A stretch of 64,000 nucleotides of DNA. It comes from an uncultured Clostridia bacterium. GTDB taxonomy: Bacteria > Bacillota > Clostridia > Oscillospirales > Ruminococcaceae. This document shows, one piece after another, positions 44,293 to 53,262 of the stretch. The position numbers were made by a program, and so were the translations under genes. The notes under the pieces are model-generated. The model saw only the letters and a list, made by a program, of their open reading frames with translations, made no database searches and was not told where the DNA came from. Each line of letters starts with the position of its first letter. Positions within the stretch are counted from its first letter, which is position 1. The stretch is from assembly GCA_945910815.1 (NCBI GenBank), contig CAMDZD010000004.1, positions 1 to 64,000 on the forward strand, in the 5' to 3' direction.

Positions 44293-45081
44293 ATGAATTT
44301 AGGATTAAAGGAAAGAGAAGAAATTTCTGAGCAGACATCAGTAAATGGCAAGCAGACATTGGTCAAAGTCAAGGCGAAGCTTATAATATTCCTTGTAATT
44401 GTCATTGTTATACTTTCGCTGATTCTCGGAATTGTTATTCTCAATCACCGCACTAACAAATACAAGGCTGAAGCGAAAAAAGCAAAAGCAGAGGTTCAGG
44501 AAATGCTCGATGAAGCGGTACTGCTTGAAAAGGTTTCAAAAACAATCACAACCGAGGAAATCGAATCCACAATGGAAAAAATCGGAGAGCTTGCAACGAT
44601 TGAGTATATATATACCGATGCAAGCAAATTCGAGGACAGCAACAAGATTAAAGGTTTTAACATTCCTTTTACAAAGAAATCCTTTATAATAAAGTGGAGC
44701 GGTACTATAAAAGCCGGAATCAATCTTGAGGATGTTAAAACTGAAATCAATGAGAGAGACAAGAAAATAACGGTATATATTCCGAAATCGGAAATACTTA
44801 GCCACACTCACGACCCGAACGGTTTTGAAATTCTTGATGAATCCAATAATATTTTCAATCCTATTGAGGTTGATGATGTCAATACATTTACAGTAGATAA
44901 CGACCGTTTCACAGAACAGAAAGCCATAGACAAGGGACTTCTCGAAAAGGCTGACGCTAACGCAAAGGCTATTATCGAAAACAGTCTTTTATCAAATTCC
45001 ATTGTAAGCGAAAACTATGAACTTAATGTTATTGTATCCGATGAAACAGAAGAAACAGAGGAAACAACAACAGCAGACTAA
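44293..45081 (+). CDS. DUF4230 membrane-anchored protein
   Basis: A 262-residue protein: short cytoplasmic N-terminus, one membrane helix (about 31-52), a coiled-coil-like Lys/Ala stretch, then an extracytoplasmic domain (about 80-245) of the DUF4230 type (IKWSGTIKAGINLEDVKTEI, KKITVYIPKSEILSH) and an acidic Glu/Thr tail. Function unknown for the family. It has a strong AAAAGGAGG site and is bracketed by a perfect 16-bp inverted repeat. It precedes the ECF transporter genes, 60 bp apart. Confidence 0.75.
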   Translation: MNLGLKEREEISEQTSVNGKQTLVKVKAKLIIFLVIVIVILSLILGIVILNHRTNKYKAEAKKAKAEVQEMLDEAVLLEKVSKTITTEEIESTMEKIGELATIEYIYTDASKFEDSNKIKGFNIPFTKKSFIIKWSGTIKAGINLEDVKTEINERDKKITVYIPKSEILSHTHDPNGFEILDESNNIFNPIEVDDVNTFTVDNDRFTEQKAIDKGLLEKADANAKAIIENSLLSNSIVSENYELNVIVSDETEETEETTTAD

Positions 45082-45092
45082 CAATTAAAAGG

Positions 45093-45108
45093 AAATAAGC
45101 TTCTCTCT
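45093..45108 (+). repeat. 16-bp inverted repeat, right copy, beside the DUF4230 gene
   Basis: AAATAAGCTTCTCTCT, complement of 44256-44271. Locally it also lies in a weak hairpin GGAAATAA ... TTATTTCC (45091-45120) ahead of ecfA1. Confidence 0.75.
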
Positions 45109-45141
45109 GAAATTTATTTCCGTCAAGGGAGCAGTTGCATT

Positions 45142-45993
45142 ATGAGTATAATAAGAACAGAAAATTTATGTTTCAGCTATAAATCGGGAGATGATGAAAA
45201 CCAGATTATTACAGAGGTTCTGAAAAATATAAATCTGGATATAAAAAAGGGTGAATTTGTTTCAATACTGGGGCATAACGGTTCGGGAAAATCTACTCTT
45301 GCGAAGCATTTCAATGCGATACTGCTCCCGAGTTCGGGAAAGGTATATATTGACGGCATAGATACATCTGATGAAAGCAGATTGTTTGATATAAGAAAAC
45401 GTGCGGGAATGGTATTTCAGAATCCCGATAATCAGATAGTAGCGTCAATAGTTGAAGAAGATGTTGCCTTTGCACTTGAAAATATGGGTGTACCTTATGA
45501 GGAAATGCGAAAACGTGTAGACGATGCACTTAAATCCGTGGGAATGTATGAATACAGATTTCATTCACCGAATCAGCTTTCGGGCGGTCAGAAACAGAGA
45601 GTTGCAATTGCAGGAATTATTGCAATGCGTCCGGAATGTATAATACTTGATGAACCTACTGCAATGCTTGACCCTCACGGCAGACGTGAGGTTATGAAAA
45701 CCATAAAAAATCTGAATAAGGAATACGGAATAACAATAGTTCTTATAACGCATTACATGAATGAGGCTGTTGAAAGCGACAGGGTAATAGTTATTGACAG
45801 GGGAGAAATAATTCTTGATGATATTCCCGAAAATGTATTCTCACAGGCTGAAAAAATGAAAAATATAGGTCTTGATATTCCGCAGACTTCCGAACTGATA
45901 TATCTTTTAGGCAAAGAGGGAATAAAGCTTGACAGTCATATTATTACTGAAGAAAAATGTGTTGAGGCACTTTATGAACTTCTGAAAGGGTGA
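45142..45993 (+). CDS. ecfA1: ECF transporter ATPase EcfA1
   Basis: A 283-residue ATPase of the shared energy-coupling module for vitamin and metal uptake. Walker A GHNGSGKST, Q-loop FQNPDNQIVAS (characteristic of EcfA), signature LSGGQKQRVAIAG, Walker B IILDEPTAMLDPHGR and switch His ITHYMNEA are intact. It pairs with ecfA2 7 bp downstream. S components are probably encoded elsewhere (group II ECF). Confidence 0.95.
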   Translation: MSIIRTENLCFSYKSGDDENQIITEVLKNINLDIKKGEFVSILGHNGSGKSTLAKHFNAILLPSSGKVYIDGIDTSDESRLFDIRKRAGMVFQNPDNQIVASIVEEDVAFALENMGVPYEEMRKRVDDALKSVGMYEYRFHSPNQLSGGQKQRVAIAGIIAMRPECIILDEPTAMLDPHGRREVMKTIKNLNKEYGITIVLITHYMNEAVESDRVIVIDRGEIILDDIPENVFSQAEKMKNIGLDIPQTSELIYLLGKEGIKLDSHIITEEKCVEALYELLKG

Positions 45994-46000
45994 AAGAAAT

Positions 46001-46861
46001 TTGTCCGCACTTAAAACAGAAAATCTGACATATATATACAGTCAGGGGACTCCTTTTGAAAAAACTGCAATAGACAATATAAATCTTGAAATTGAAAAAG
46101 GGGAACTTGTAGGGATTATAGGTCATACAGGCTCGGGAAAATCCACTCTTATACAGCATTTCAACGGACTTTTAAAGCCTACATCGGGAAAAATATTTGT
46201 AAACGGTCAGGATATATGGGAGAATAAGGAAAATATCCGTCAGGTCAGATTTAAAGTCGGACTTGTTTTCCAGTATCCGGAATATCAGCTTTTTGAAGAA
46301 ACTGTATACAAGGATATTGCATTCGGCGTTAAAAACATGGGACTTGACGAAAAAGCAATAAAGGAACGTGTTCATGATACGGCAAAAATGCTTGAAATTC
46401 CCGAAAAGCTTTTGAAACGTTCACCGTTTGAGCTTTCGGGAGGTCAGAAAAGGAGAGTAGCTATTGCAGGAGTTATGGCTATGAATCCCGAAATACTTAT
46501 TCTTGATGAACCTACCGCAGGGCTTGACCCTCACGGCAGGGACAGGATTCTTGACATTATAAAGAATTACCATAAAATAACAGGCAGTACTGTTATGATA
46601 GTTTCCCACAGTATGGAGGATATTGCAAAATATGCCAAAAAAATTCTTGTTATAAATAAATCGGAACTTTTCTGCTATGATACGGTTGAAAATGTTTTCA
46701 GACGTTCCGCTGAAATTGAGAAAATGGGACTTGACGTTCCGCAGATTACAAGAGTATTTAATAAGCTTAAACAGCTCGGAATACCTCTGAACGATGAAAT
46801 ATATACCGTTGAATATGCAAAAAATACCGTTTTAAAGCTTCTTGAAGAAAGGAGAATATAA
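46001..46861 (+). CDS. ecfA2: ECF transporter ATPase EcfA2
   Basis: A 286-residue partner ATPase. Walker A GHTGSGKST, Q-loop FQYPEYQLFEETV (the Y-P-E-Y-Q form typical of EcfA2), signature LSGGQKRRVAIAG, Walker B LILDEPTAGLDPHGR and switch VSHSMED. Start is TTG at 46001 with a GAAAGGG site. The two ATPases form a heterodimer docked to EcfT. It ends 1 bp before the ecfT start. Confidence 0.95.
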   Translation: MSALKTENLTYIYSQGTPFEKTAIDNINLEIEKGELVGIIGHTGSGKSTLIQHFNGLLKPTSGKIFVNGQDIWENKENIRQVRFKVGLVFQYPEYQLFEETVYKDIAFGVKNMGLDEKAIKERVHDTAKMLEIPEKLLKRSPFELSGGQKRRVAIAGVMAMNPEILILDEPTAGLDPHGRDRILDIIKNYHKITGSTVMIVSHSMEDIAKYAKKILVINKSELFCYDTVENVFRRSAEIEKMGLDVPQITRVFNKLKQLGIPLNDEIYTVEYAKNTVLKLLEERRI

Positions 46862-46862
46862 T

Positions 46863-47669
46863 TTGCTGAAAGATATTACTTTAGGACAGTATTTCCCTGT
46901 GGACAGTATAATTCACCGCCTTGACCCGAGATATAAAATTGTAATGATTATGATATACATGATAATGATTTTTTCGGGTGATTCAGTAATCTGTCTTGCA
47001 ATAGGATTTGTATATACTGCCTTAGCCGTTGCACTGACAAAAATTTCACTGAAAGTATATTTCAAAAGCATAAAGCCTGTATTTCCCTTTCTGCTTTTTA
47101 CGGCACTTCTTAATATTCTTTTTATAAGGGACGGAGATATATATTTTCACTGGAAATTTATAAAAATCACTTCCGAGGGAGTAAATACAAGCATTTTTAT
47201 GATGGTCAGAATTATACTTCTTCTTGCGGGAACTTCTGTTCTGACTTATTCAACATCACCGATAGTTCTAACTGATGCTGTTGAAAGACTTTTAAGCCCT
47301 CTTAAAAAGATTAAATTTCCTGTTCATGAACTTGCAATGATGATGTCAATTGCATTGAGATTTATTCCTGTTCTTATAGAAGAAACAAATAAAATAATAT
47401 CCGCACAAAAGGCAAGGGGTGCGGAGCTTGATTCCGGAAATATTATTGCAAAGGCGAAAAGCCTTATCCCGATACTTGTACCGCTTCTTATATCATCATT
47501 CAGACGTGCCGAGGAGCTTGCAACAGCTATGGAATGTCGTTGCTATAATGGAGGAGAGGGCAGGACAAGGCTAAGACAGATGAAATCCGGAAAAGCTGAT
47601 TATATTGCCTTGTCTGTAACTGTTTTTTTTCTCATTCTGACTATGACCGTTAATATTAAATTAAAATAA
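46863..47669 (+). CDS. ecfT: ECF transporter transmembrane protein EcfT
   Basis: A 268-residue membrane protein with about five helices that couples the EcfA ATPases to substrate-binding S components. The opening LGQYFPVDSIIHRLDPRYKI is a family signature, and the cytoplasmic coupling helices carry the two Ala-Arg-Gly-type motifs (AQKARGAEL near 187 and AMECRCYNG near 223; the second has Cys in place of Ala-Arg-Gly's Gly position). Start is TTG at 46863, directly after AAAGGAG; a longer frame would overlap ecfA2 more. Confidence 0.94.
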   Translation: MLKDITLGQYFPVDSIIHRLDPRYKIVMIMIYMIMIFSGDSVICLAIGFVYTALAVALTKISLKVYFKSIKPVFPFLLFTALLNILFIRDGDIYFHWKFIKITSEGVNTSIFMMVRIILLLAGTSVLTYSTSPIVLTDAVERLLSPLKKIKFPVHELAMMMSIALRFIPVLIEETNKIISAQKARGAELDSGNIIAKAKSLIPILVPLLISSFRRAEELATAMECRCYNGGEGRTRLRQMKSGKADYIALSVTVFFLILTMTVNIKLK

Positions 47670-47691
47670 AATACGGAGGCTTTGCAAAAAA

Positions 47692-50391
47692 ATGGAGAAA
47701 CAAAAAAGTTTATGGAAAATACTTCTTTTTTCGGCGTTGTCATTTATAATATCAGCAGTTATAATGACAATTGCATTTGCTAAAAACGGAGTTCACCCTT
47801 TTGGAAATCAGCAGATACTTGTTGTTGACCTCTGGCATCAGTATTATCCCTTTTTCAGAGTAGTGCGTGAAAAACTTCTGACAGGAGGCTCTTTTCTTTA
47901 TTCATGGGAAAACGGTATGGGTACAAATTTCCTTTCGCTTATATCATACTATGCAATGAGTCCTCTTAACTGGCTTTCAGTATTTTTCAGCGAAGAAAAT
48001 GCAAGAGATGCCCTTACTCTTATACTTGTTTTAAAAATAGGCTTTGCAGGAGCATTTTTCAGCTGTTTTCTCGGATATACTTTCAAAAGAAATGATATTT
48101 CAATTACGGTATTCGGAATACTTTTTGCACTTTGCAGTTATACTCTCGGCTATTACTGGAATGTTATGTGGTTTGATACAATTGCATTATTCCCGCTTGT
48201 TATGACGGGCGTTACTGCAATATGCCGTGAGGGTAAATGGAAATTATTTACAGTATCGCTTGCACTTTCGTTAATATCAAATTACTATATCGGATATTTT
48301 ACATGTCTGTTTACTGTTATAGCGTTTGCAGTTATGGCAATATGCAACTGCAAGGGAATTAAAGACTGTTTATATAAGCTCTGGATTACTGCACGCTCAT
48401 CGGTTATAGGCATTGCACTGGGCGGATTTATACTTCTTCCGGCATATTTTGCATTACAGCTTACTTACAGTGCGGAAAATTCATTTCCGAAAGACCATGC
48501 ATTTTATGAAAAATGGACGGATATATTTGCAAATATGCTTACATACAGTGAACCGTCTACAAAAGAGGGACTGCCGAATTTTGCATGCGGTATGCTTGCA
48601 GTCGTACTTTTCGGAGTATTTCTGTTTGCTCCCAAAATCAGAATAAGAGAAAAAATAAGTGCTGTTCTCGTACTTGGTTTTATTACATTAAGCTGTAATC
48701 TTAACATACTCAACTATATATGGCATGGATTTCACTTTACAAATATGATTCCTTACAGATTTGCATTTATTTTCCCTTTTGTACTTCTTACAGCATCATA
48801 CAGGGCATACGATATAATTATGAAAAACGGGCTTAAAATATATCAGATTATATTCATGCCGGTTTTCCCTGCTGTAATACTTTATCTTAATTACCGCAAG
48901 GACAACAATATAATAAATGATATGCCTGATAATTTCAAATATTCAATAGCAATATCAGCAGGATTCATATTTATATTTATAATTGCAAAGCTTTTTTCAG
49001 TTGAATTTAAAAACGCATACAAGTATATTATGAGTTTTCTTATTCTTGCCGGAGTATGTACTGAAACATATTTCAATGCAAATATAGGCGTAAAGACAGT
49101 AGATACAACTTCCTATTCATATCCTTCAGCCTATAACGGAGTAAAGGCACTTCTTTCTGTTATTGATGAAACAGAAAACGATTTATTCTGGCGTACCGAA
49201 TGTACAAGCACATATACTCTTAATGACAGTTCAGCTTATGGATATAAAGGTATTTCACAGTTTTCATCATCAGCTAATGTAAGTATAACCAAATTCATTA
49301 AGAAAATAGGCTTGTACGGTTCAGAGGCGGGGAACAGATATATGTACAGAATATCTTCACCGGCTACAAATGCACTTCTTGGAATAAAATATATTATCAG
49401 CAAAAACGGTCAGCAACATGCTGATGAAACTTTCCTCGAATATTACGGAAATTCAGAAACTTCATATTTATACAAAAACAAGTACAGTCTGCCATTGGGA
49501 TATATGATGAATGAGGATATACTCAGGCTTGGAAATGATATTCTTGATACAAGCGACTATGATATTCCTTTTGAATATCAGAATGCAATATTTAAATATG
49601 CTACCGGAATAAATGAAGATTTATATACTCCTCAGCCCGTTGCCGTTGCAGACCATAAGGGAGTTTATGTAACAAAAAATTCCTACGGAAACTATACATA
49701 TAACATTAATCCCGATGAAAAGGCATCTGCCGAAATGAATTTTGAATATACTGTTCCCGAAAATTCAATGCTTTACGGATATGTTTCAAACAGCTTTGAT
49801 AAAGTAGCAGTAAAGCAGGACAGCAGAACCATTGACAGCAATATTGATGTTTCAGATTATCCGATAATGTTCCCTATGGGTTCATGTGAAGCAGGTCAGA
49901 ATGTAAGACTTGAAGTAGATATGAATAATGACAAGGCGAACGGCAGTGCAAAAATTATGGTATACGCTTTAAATAAAGATATTTTTGAACAGATGTATCA
50001 GAAACTTGCCGATGAGCCTTTTGTAATCACTGATTTTTCAGATACAAAAATAACCGGAACTGTAAATGCTCTGAATGACGGAATTATGTATCTTTCGATT
50101 CCTTATGAAAAAGGCTGGAGCGTTTATGTTGACGGTGAAAAACAGGAACTCCTTGAAATTATGGACGCTGTAAGCGGTGTAAGGGTTTCCGCAGGTCAGC
50201 ACGAAATAAAACTCCGATACATTCCTGAAGGTTTTATTGCCGGAACATCATGCACTGTTATATCTTTAATGCTGTTTATAATGCTTGCTGTTCTTGATTT
50301 CAGAAAGAAGAAAAATATTCCGGAATCTGAAACAGTTTCCGAAGAAATTCCGGAATCCGCTGATGAGGCTGAAAATTATGAGAAATCTTAA
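47692..50391 (+). CDS. YfhO-family membrane protein (GT-C-like)
   Basis: An 899-residue polytopic protein with about 12-13 helices up to residue 460, an extracytoplasmic domain (about 470-835) and a last helix near 845-865. The first loop motif VVDLWHQYYPFFRVVREKL and the later YSWENGMGTNF are YfhO signatures. YfhO proteins of Firmicutes are needed for glycosylation of lipoteichoic acid or other wall polymers; a polyprenyl-phosphate sugar is the likely donor. It separates ecfT from truA, which are often adjacent in Firmicutes, and overlaps truA by 14 bp. Confidence 0.88.
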   Translation: MEKQKSLWKILLFSALSFIISAVIMTIAFAKNGVHPFGNQQILVVDLWHQYYPFFRVVREKLLTGGSFLYSWENGMGTNFLSLISYYAMSPLNWLSVFFSEENARDALTLILVLKIGFAGAFFSCFLGYTFKRNDISITVFGILFALCSYTLGYYWNVMWFDTIALFPLVMTGVTAICREGKWKLFTVSLALSLISNYYIGYFTCLFTVIAFAVMAICNCKGIKDCLYKLWITARSSVIGIALGGFILLPAYFALQLTYSAENSFPKDHAFYEKWTDIFANMLTYSEPSTKEGLPNFACGMLAVVLFGVFLFAPKIRIREKISAVLVLGFITLSCNLNILNYIWHGFHFTNMIPYRFAFIFPFVLLTASYRAYDIIMKNGLKIYQIIFMPVFPAVILYLNYRKDNNIINDMPDNFKYSIAISAGFIFIFIIAKLFSVEFKNAYKYIMSFLILAGVCTETYFNANIGVKTVDTTSYSYPSAYNGVKALLSVIDETENDLFWRTECTSTYTLNDSSAYGYKGISQFSSSANVSITKFIKKIGLYGSEAGNRYMYRISSPATNALLGIKYIISKNGQQHADETFLEYYGNSETSYLYKNKYSLPLGYMMNEDILRLGNDILDTSDYDIPFEYQNAIFKYATGINEDLYTPQPVAVADHKGVYVTKNSYGNYTYNINPDEKASAEMNFEYTVPENSMLYGYVSNSFDKVAVKQDSRTIDSNIDVSDYPIMFPMGSCEAGQNVRLEVDMNNDKANGSAKIMVYALNKDIFEQMYQKLADEPFVITDFSDTKITGTVNALNDGIMYLSIPYEKGWSVYVDGEKQELLEIMDAVSGVRVSAGQHEIKLRYIPEGFIAGTSCTVISLMLFIMLAVLDFRKKKNIPESETVSEEIPESADEAENYEKS

Positions 50392-51112
50392 AGTATTTAT
50401 TGCATACCGTGGCACGGCATATCACGGCTGGCAGAGACAGGATAATGCCGTAACCGTTCAGGAAACTGTTGAAAAAGCCGTTTCAAAGGTTCTCAATGAA
50501 AAAGTAACTGTAAACGGCTGTTCAAGAACTGATACAGGAGTACATGCAAATAAGTATTGTTTTAATGTTAAGACATCAAGCAGTATTCCATGCCGTAATT
50601 TTGTAAGAGGTGTAAACGGCTATCTCCCGAAAGATATATCAGTTCTTTCGTGTGAGGAGGCGGACGAAAATTTTCACGCACGTTTTGACTGCAAGGCGAA
50701 AGAATATATATACAAGCTCCATTGCAGTGAATCGAAAAACCCTTTTGCCGATGACCTTATGCTCCATTACAGAAGAAAATTTGATATTGAACTTGCAAAA
50801 CGTGCCGTTCAGCCACTTATAGGCACTCATGACTTTGCATCATTTTGTTCAAGTAATACATCAGTTTCAACAACAGTACGCACTATTTATGATATACAAA
50901 TAGAAAATACTGAAGATTGTGTGATAATACTTGTAAAAGGCGATGGTTTTCTGTATAATATGATTAGGATAATTGTCGGTACTCTTATATGGGTAAACGA
51001 GGGGAAGCTTTCGCCCGATGATATACCGCTTATTCTTGAAGCCCGTGACCGTCAGAAAGCCGGAAAAACTGCTATGCCTCACGGTCTTTATCTGAACAGG
51101 GTCTATTACTGA
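50378..51112 (+). CDS. truA: tRNA pseudouridine(38-40) synthase TruA
   Basis: A 244-residue pseudouridine synthase for tRNA positions 38-40. The catalytic Asp is in CSRTDTGVHA; AYRGTAYHGWQRQ opens the protein and FLYNMIRIIVGTL is the conserved C-terminal motif. Start ATG at 50378 gives the standard N-terminus; a longer frame deep inside yfhO lacks family similarity. Overlap of 14 bp with yfhO suggests coupling. Often found after ecfT, so it is in its usual neighbourhood. Confidence 0.95.
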   Translation: MRNLKVFIAYRGTAYHGWQRQDNAVTVQETVEKAVSKVLNEKVTVNGCSRTDTGVHANKYCFNVKTSSSIPCRNFVRGVNGYLPKDISVLSCEEADENFHARFDCKAKEYIYKLHCSESKNPFADDLMLHYRRKFDIELAKRAVQPLIGTHDFASFCSSNTSVSTTVRTIYDIQIENTEDCVIILVKGDGFLYNMIRIIVGTLIWVNEGKLSPDDIPLILEARDRQKAGKTAMPHGLYLNRVYY

Positions 51113-51134
51113 ATCAGAAAGGAGATTTTGAAAA

Positions 51135-52301
51135 TTGTCTGCTAATGATATAGATATTATAGAAGAAAGAAAAAAGGAAAAACGCAGACGACGTATAATA
51201 AAGCTTATAATAATTACTGTGCTTGCACTTATAATAGGCGGTCTTTATTATTACCGTGACAAATGGTATCCCAAACTTGAAGGTCTGGGCGAAAAATATC
51301 AGACTACTATCAGGAATAACGGAAAGCTTGCTGAAGGGAATTTCCCGATAGAAATAACGGGCGGTTCTGAATATCAGTTTGATGTTACAAATAAAATCGG
51401 TTATCTGCTTAATGATGCCTATATATACATATACAATCAGAACGGCGGCCTTATTGAAAGCCGTCAGCATGGATACAGCAATGCTGTTATGAAGGTTTCA
51501 GACGGAAAGGCTCTTGTATATGAAAGCGGTGGATATAACTTCCGTATAGAATCCTACAAGAAAACTTCATTCACAAAGAAAATGGATAATATAATCATAT
51601 TCGGAATAATTAATAAGGATTATATCGCAGTAGTTACAGCATCTGACAAGTATGCAAGCGTTCTTAATGTCTATGACAGAAAAGGAAATTTTGTCTATAA
51701 AAGAGAATGTGTTGAAAGAATTATTGATGTAAGCTTTACAGAGGACGGAAAAGGCTGTCTGCTTAGCTTTATAAATGCAAGCAACGGTGCATTGACAAAT
51801 ATAACTGAAAAAATACATTTCGATAAGAGTGAGCCTCTCTGGATTTCTGAACCTGCTGAAACTTTCTGTATAGATTCATTTCCTCTTGAATCCGGCGGTG
51901 CTGTTCTTCTCGGCGAAGAAGAATGTGCATATTATGACAGCGAGGGAAAAATAATAAACAGTTCAGTATATGGCGGAGATTTCAGCGGAGGAGCTGTTGA
52001 GGGGTCTCATACTGCTGTAATTTCAAATGATGAACAGAGAAGAAAATATGCCCTTACTCTTATATCCGACGAATCCTCCGAGCCTGTTGTTATAAATTCC
52101 GAGGAAGTCCTTAAAGATGTTGCAATATATGACGGGTGTGCATATATTATGACTTCAAAAAATATAATGGCTTATGACTTTGAGGGACAGCTCCGTTCAA
52201 CAGTTGAAATCAGTGATGCCTATGTTTCATTCCGCAGAAGCGATGATTATATATTTCTTCTCGGATATGACAAAATAGACAGAATAGACTATAACAACTG
52301 A
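51135..52301 (+). CDS. DUF5711-type membrane-anchored beta-propeller-like protein
   Basis: A 388-residue protein with a very basic N-terminus (KKEKRRRRIIK), one membrane helix (about 24-40) and a large extracytoplasmic domain of repeated beta-strand segments (SESRQHGYSN-like turns, VLNVYDRKGNFVYK, IMAYDFEGQLRSTV), suggesting a propeller. The layout matches DUF5711 proteins; function unknown. Start is TTG at 51135, 9 bases after AAAGGAGA. It is followed 10 bp later by the CvpA-like gene, and the two often travel together in Clostridia by my recollection. Confidence 0.7.
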   Translation: MSANDIDIIEERKKEKRRRRIIKLIIITVLALIIGGLYYYRDKWYPKLEGLGEKYQTTIRNNGKLAEGNFPIEITGGSEYQFDVTNKIGYLLNDAYIYIYNQNGGLIESRQHGYSNAVMKVSDGKALVYESGGYNFRIESYKKTSFTKKMDNIIIFGIINKDYIAVVTASDKYASVLNVYDRKGNFVYKRECVERIIDVSFTEDGKGCLLSFINASNGALTNITEKIHFDKSEPLWISEPAETFCIDSFPLESGGAVLLGEEECAYYDSEGKIINSSVYGGDFSGGAVEGSHTAVISNDEQRRKYALTLISDESSEPVVINSEEVLKDVAIYDGCAYIMTSKNIMAYDFEGQLRSTVEISDAYVSFRRSDDYIFLLGYDKIDRIDYNN

Positions 52302-52311
52302 TTAAGGAGGA

Positions 52312-53205
52312 ATGATTTTTCTGGAAGATTTATTTTACCAGTTTTATGACCTGCTTTTAATTGCAGTTACGGCAGTTATTATTTATATATCTGTCAGAAA
52401 CGGCATATCAAAAACCTTTCTTCTTATAATCGGATATGCTTTAAGTATATTCATAGCTTTTCAGATAAACGGTGCAACAGCAACTTTTCTGTATTCAAAA
52501 TTTTTTCAGGAAAAAAATATTCAGCATATATATGATAATATTTCTGAAATGAATTTCAGCCGTCAGTATAAGGCATATATAGACAGTCTTGGATATAATT
52601 TCACCGCCGATTCAGAAAAGCTTGAGGAAATATTTAAAAGCGGAGAAGATATAACGGAAAAAACCTTTCAGTATTTCAGCAGTATTCAGAAAAATTTTGA
52701 CAGTGAGGAAAATTTTTCACAGAAATTCCGGACAGGCTACAAGCAGATTCTTTTTGATTCGATTAAATCAGATATACCGTCATTTGTAATCGAAAGTCCC
52801 GAATTTTCAAAAAATGAATTTGACGAAAGCATAAAAATGATGTATAATGATGATACAATGCTTAATGCCGTTTACATTGAGGAACATTTTACAAGAAAAC
52901 CGGCAGTATCATTTATTGAAAAAATATTGTTTGTTCTCACAGCTACGGCAGTTATGCTTTTGATAACAGCCATTAATGACCGCATTTCCGGATTTGTTCC
53001 GTCATTCGGAATTGCTGACCATATTCTCGGAATAGTTTCCGGAATTGCTGAAACGGCATTTTCATTTATAATTATTTCAGTATCTGTAAAAATTCTTATA
53101 GATGCAGGAAATAATGAAATGATTCTTTTCAATACTGATACTATTGAAAAAACCAGAATTTTCAGGCATATATATAATATAATAATCAAAAATACTGTTG
53201 ACTGA
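52312..53205 (+). CDS. CvpA-like membrane protein
   Basis: A 297-residue protein. It has two N-terminal helices (about 10-50), a middle extracytoplasmic domain (about 55-200), and two more helices (about 205-225, 240-265). The opening (FYDLLLIAVTAVIIYISVRNGISKTFLLIIGYALS) resembles CvpA, linked in E. coli to colicin V production and envelope stress. The ATG at 52312 lies only 1 base from AAGGAGG (52304-52310), too close for efficient initiation; in-frame CTG at 52321 is 10 bases away and may be the true start, which would shorten the product by 3 residues. Confidence 0.65.
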   Translation: MIFLEDLFYQFYDLLLIAVTAVIIYISVRNGISKTFLLIIGYALSIFIAFQINGATATFLYSKFFQEKNIQHIYDNISEMNFSRQYKAYIDSLGYNFTADSEKLEEIFKSGEDITEKTFQYFSSIQKNFDSEENFSQKFRTGYKQILFDSIKSDIPSFVIESPEFSKNEFDESIKMMYNDDTMLNAVYIEEHFTRKPAVSFIEKILFVLTATAVMLLITAINDRISGFVPSFGIADHILGIVSGIAETAFSFIIISVSVKILIDAGNNEMILFNTDTIEKTRIFRHIYNIIIKNTVD

Positions 53206-53262
53206 AAATAATTTTTACGTTAAAATATATTTATATAATTTTTGTTTGGAGGACATTTTTTT

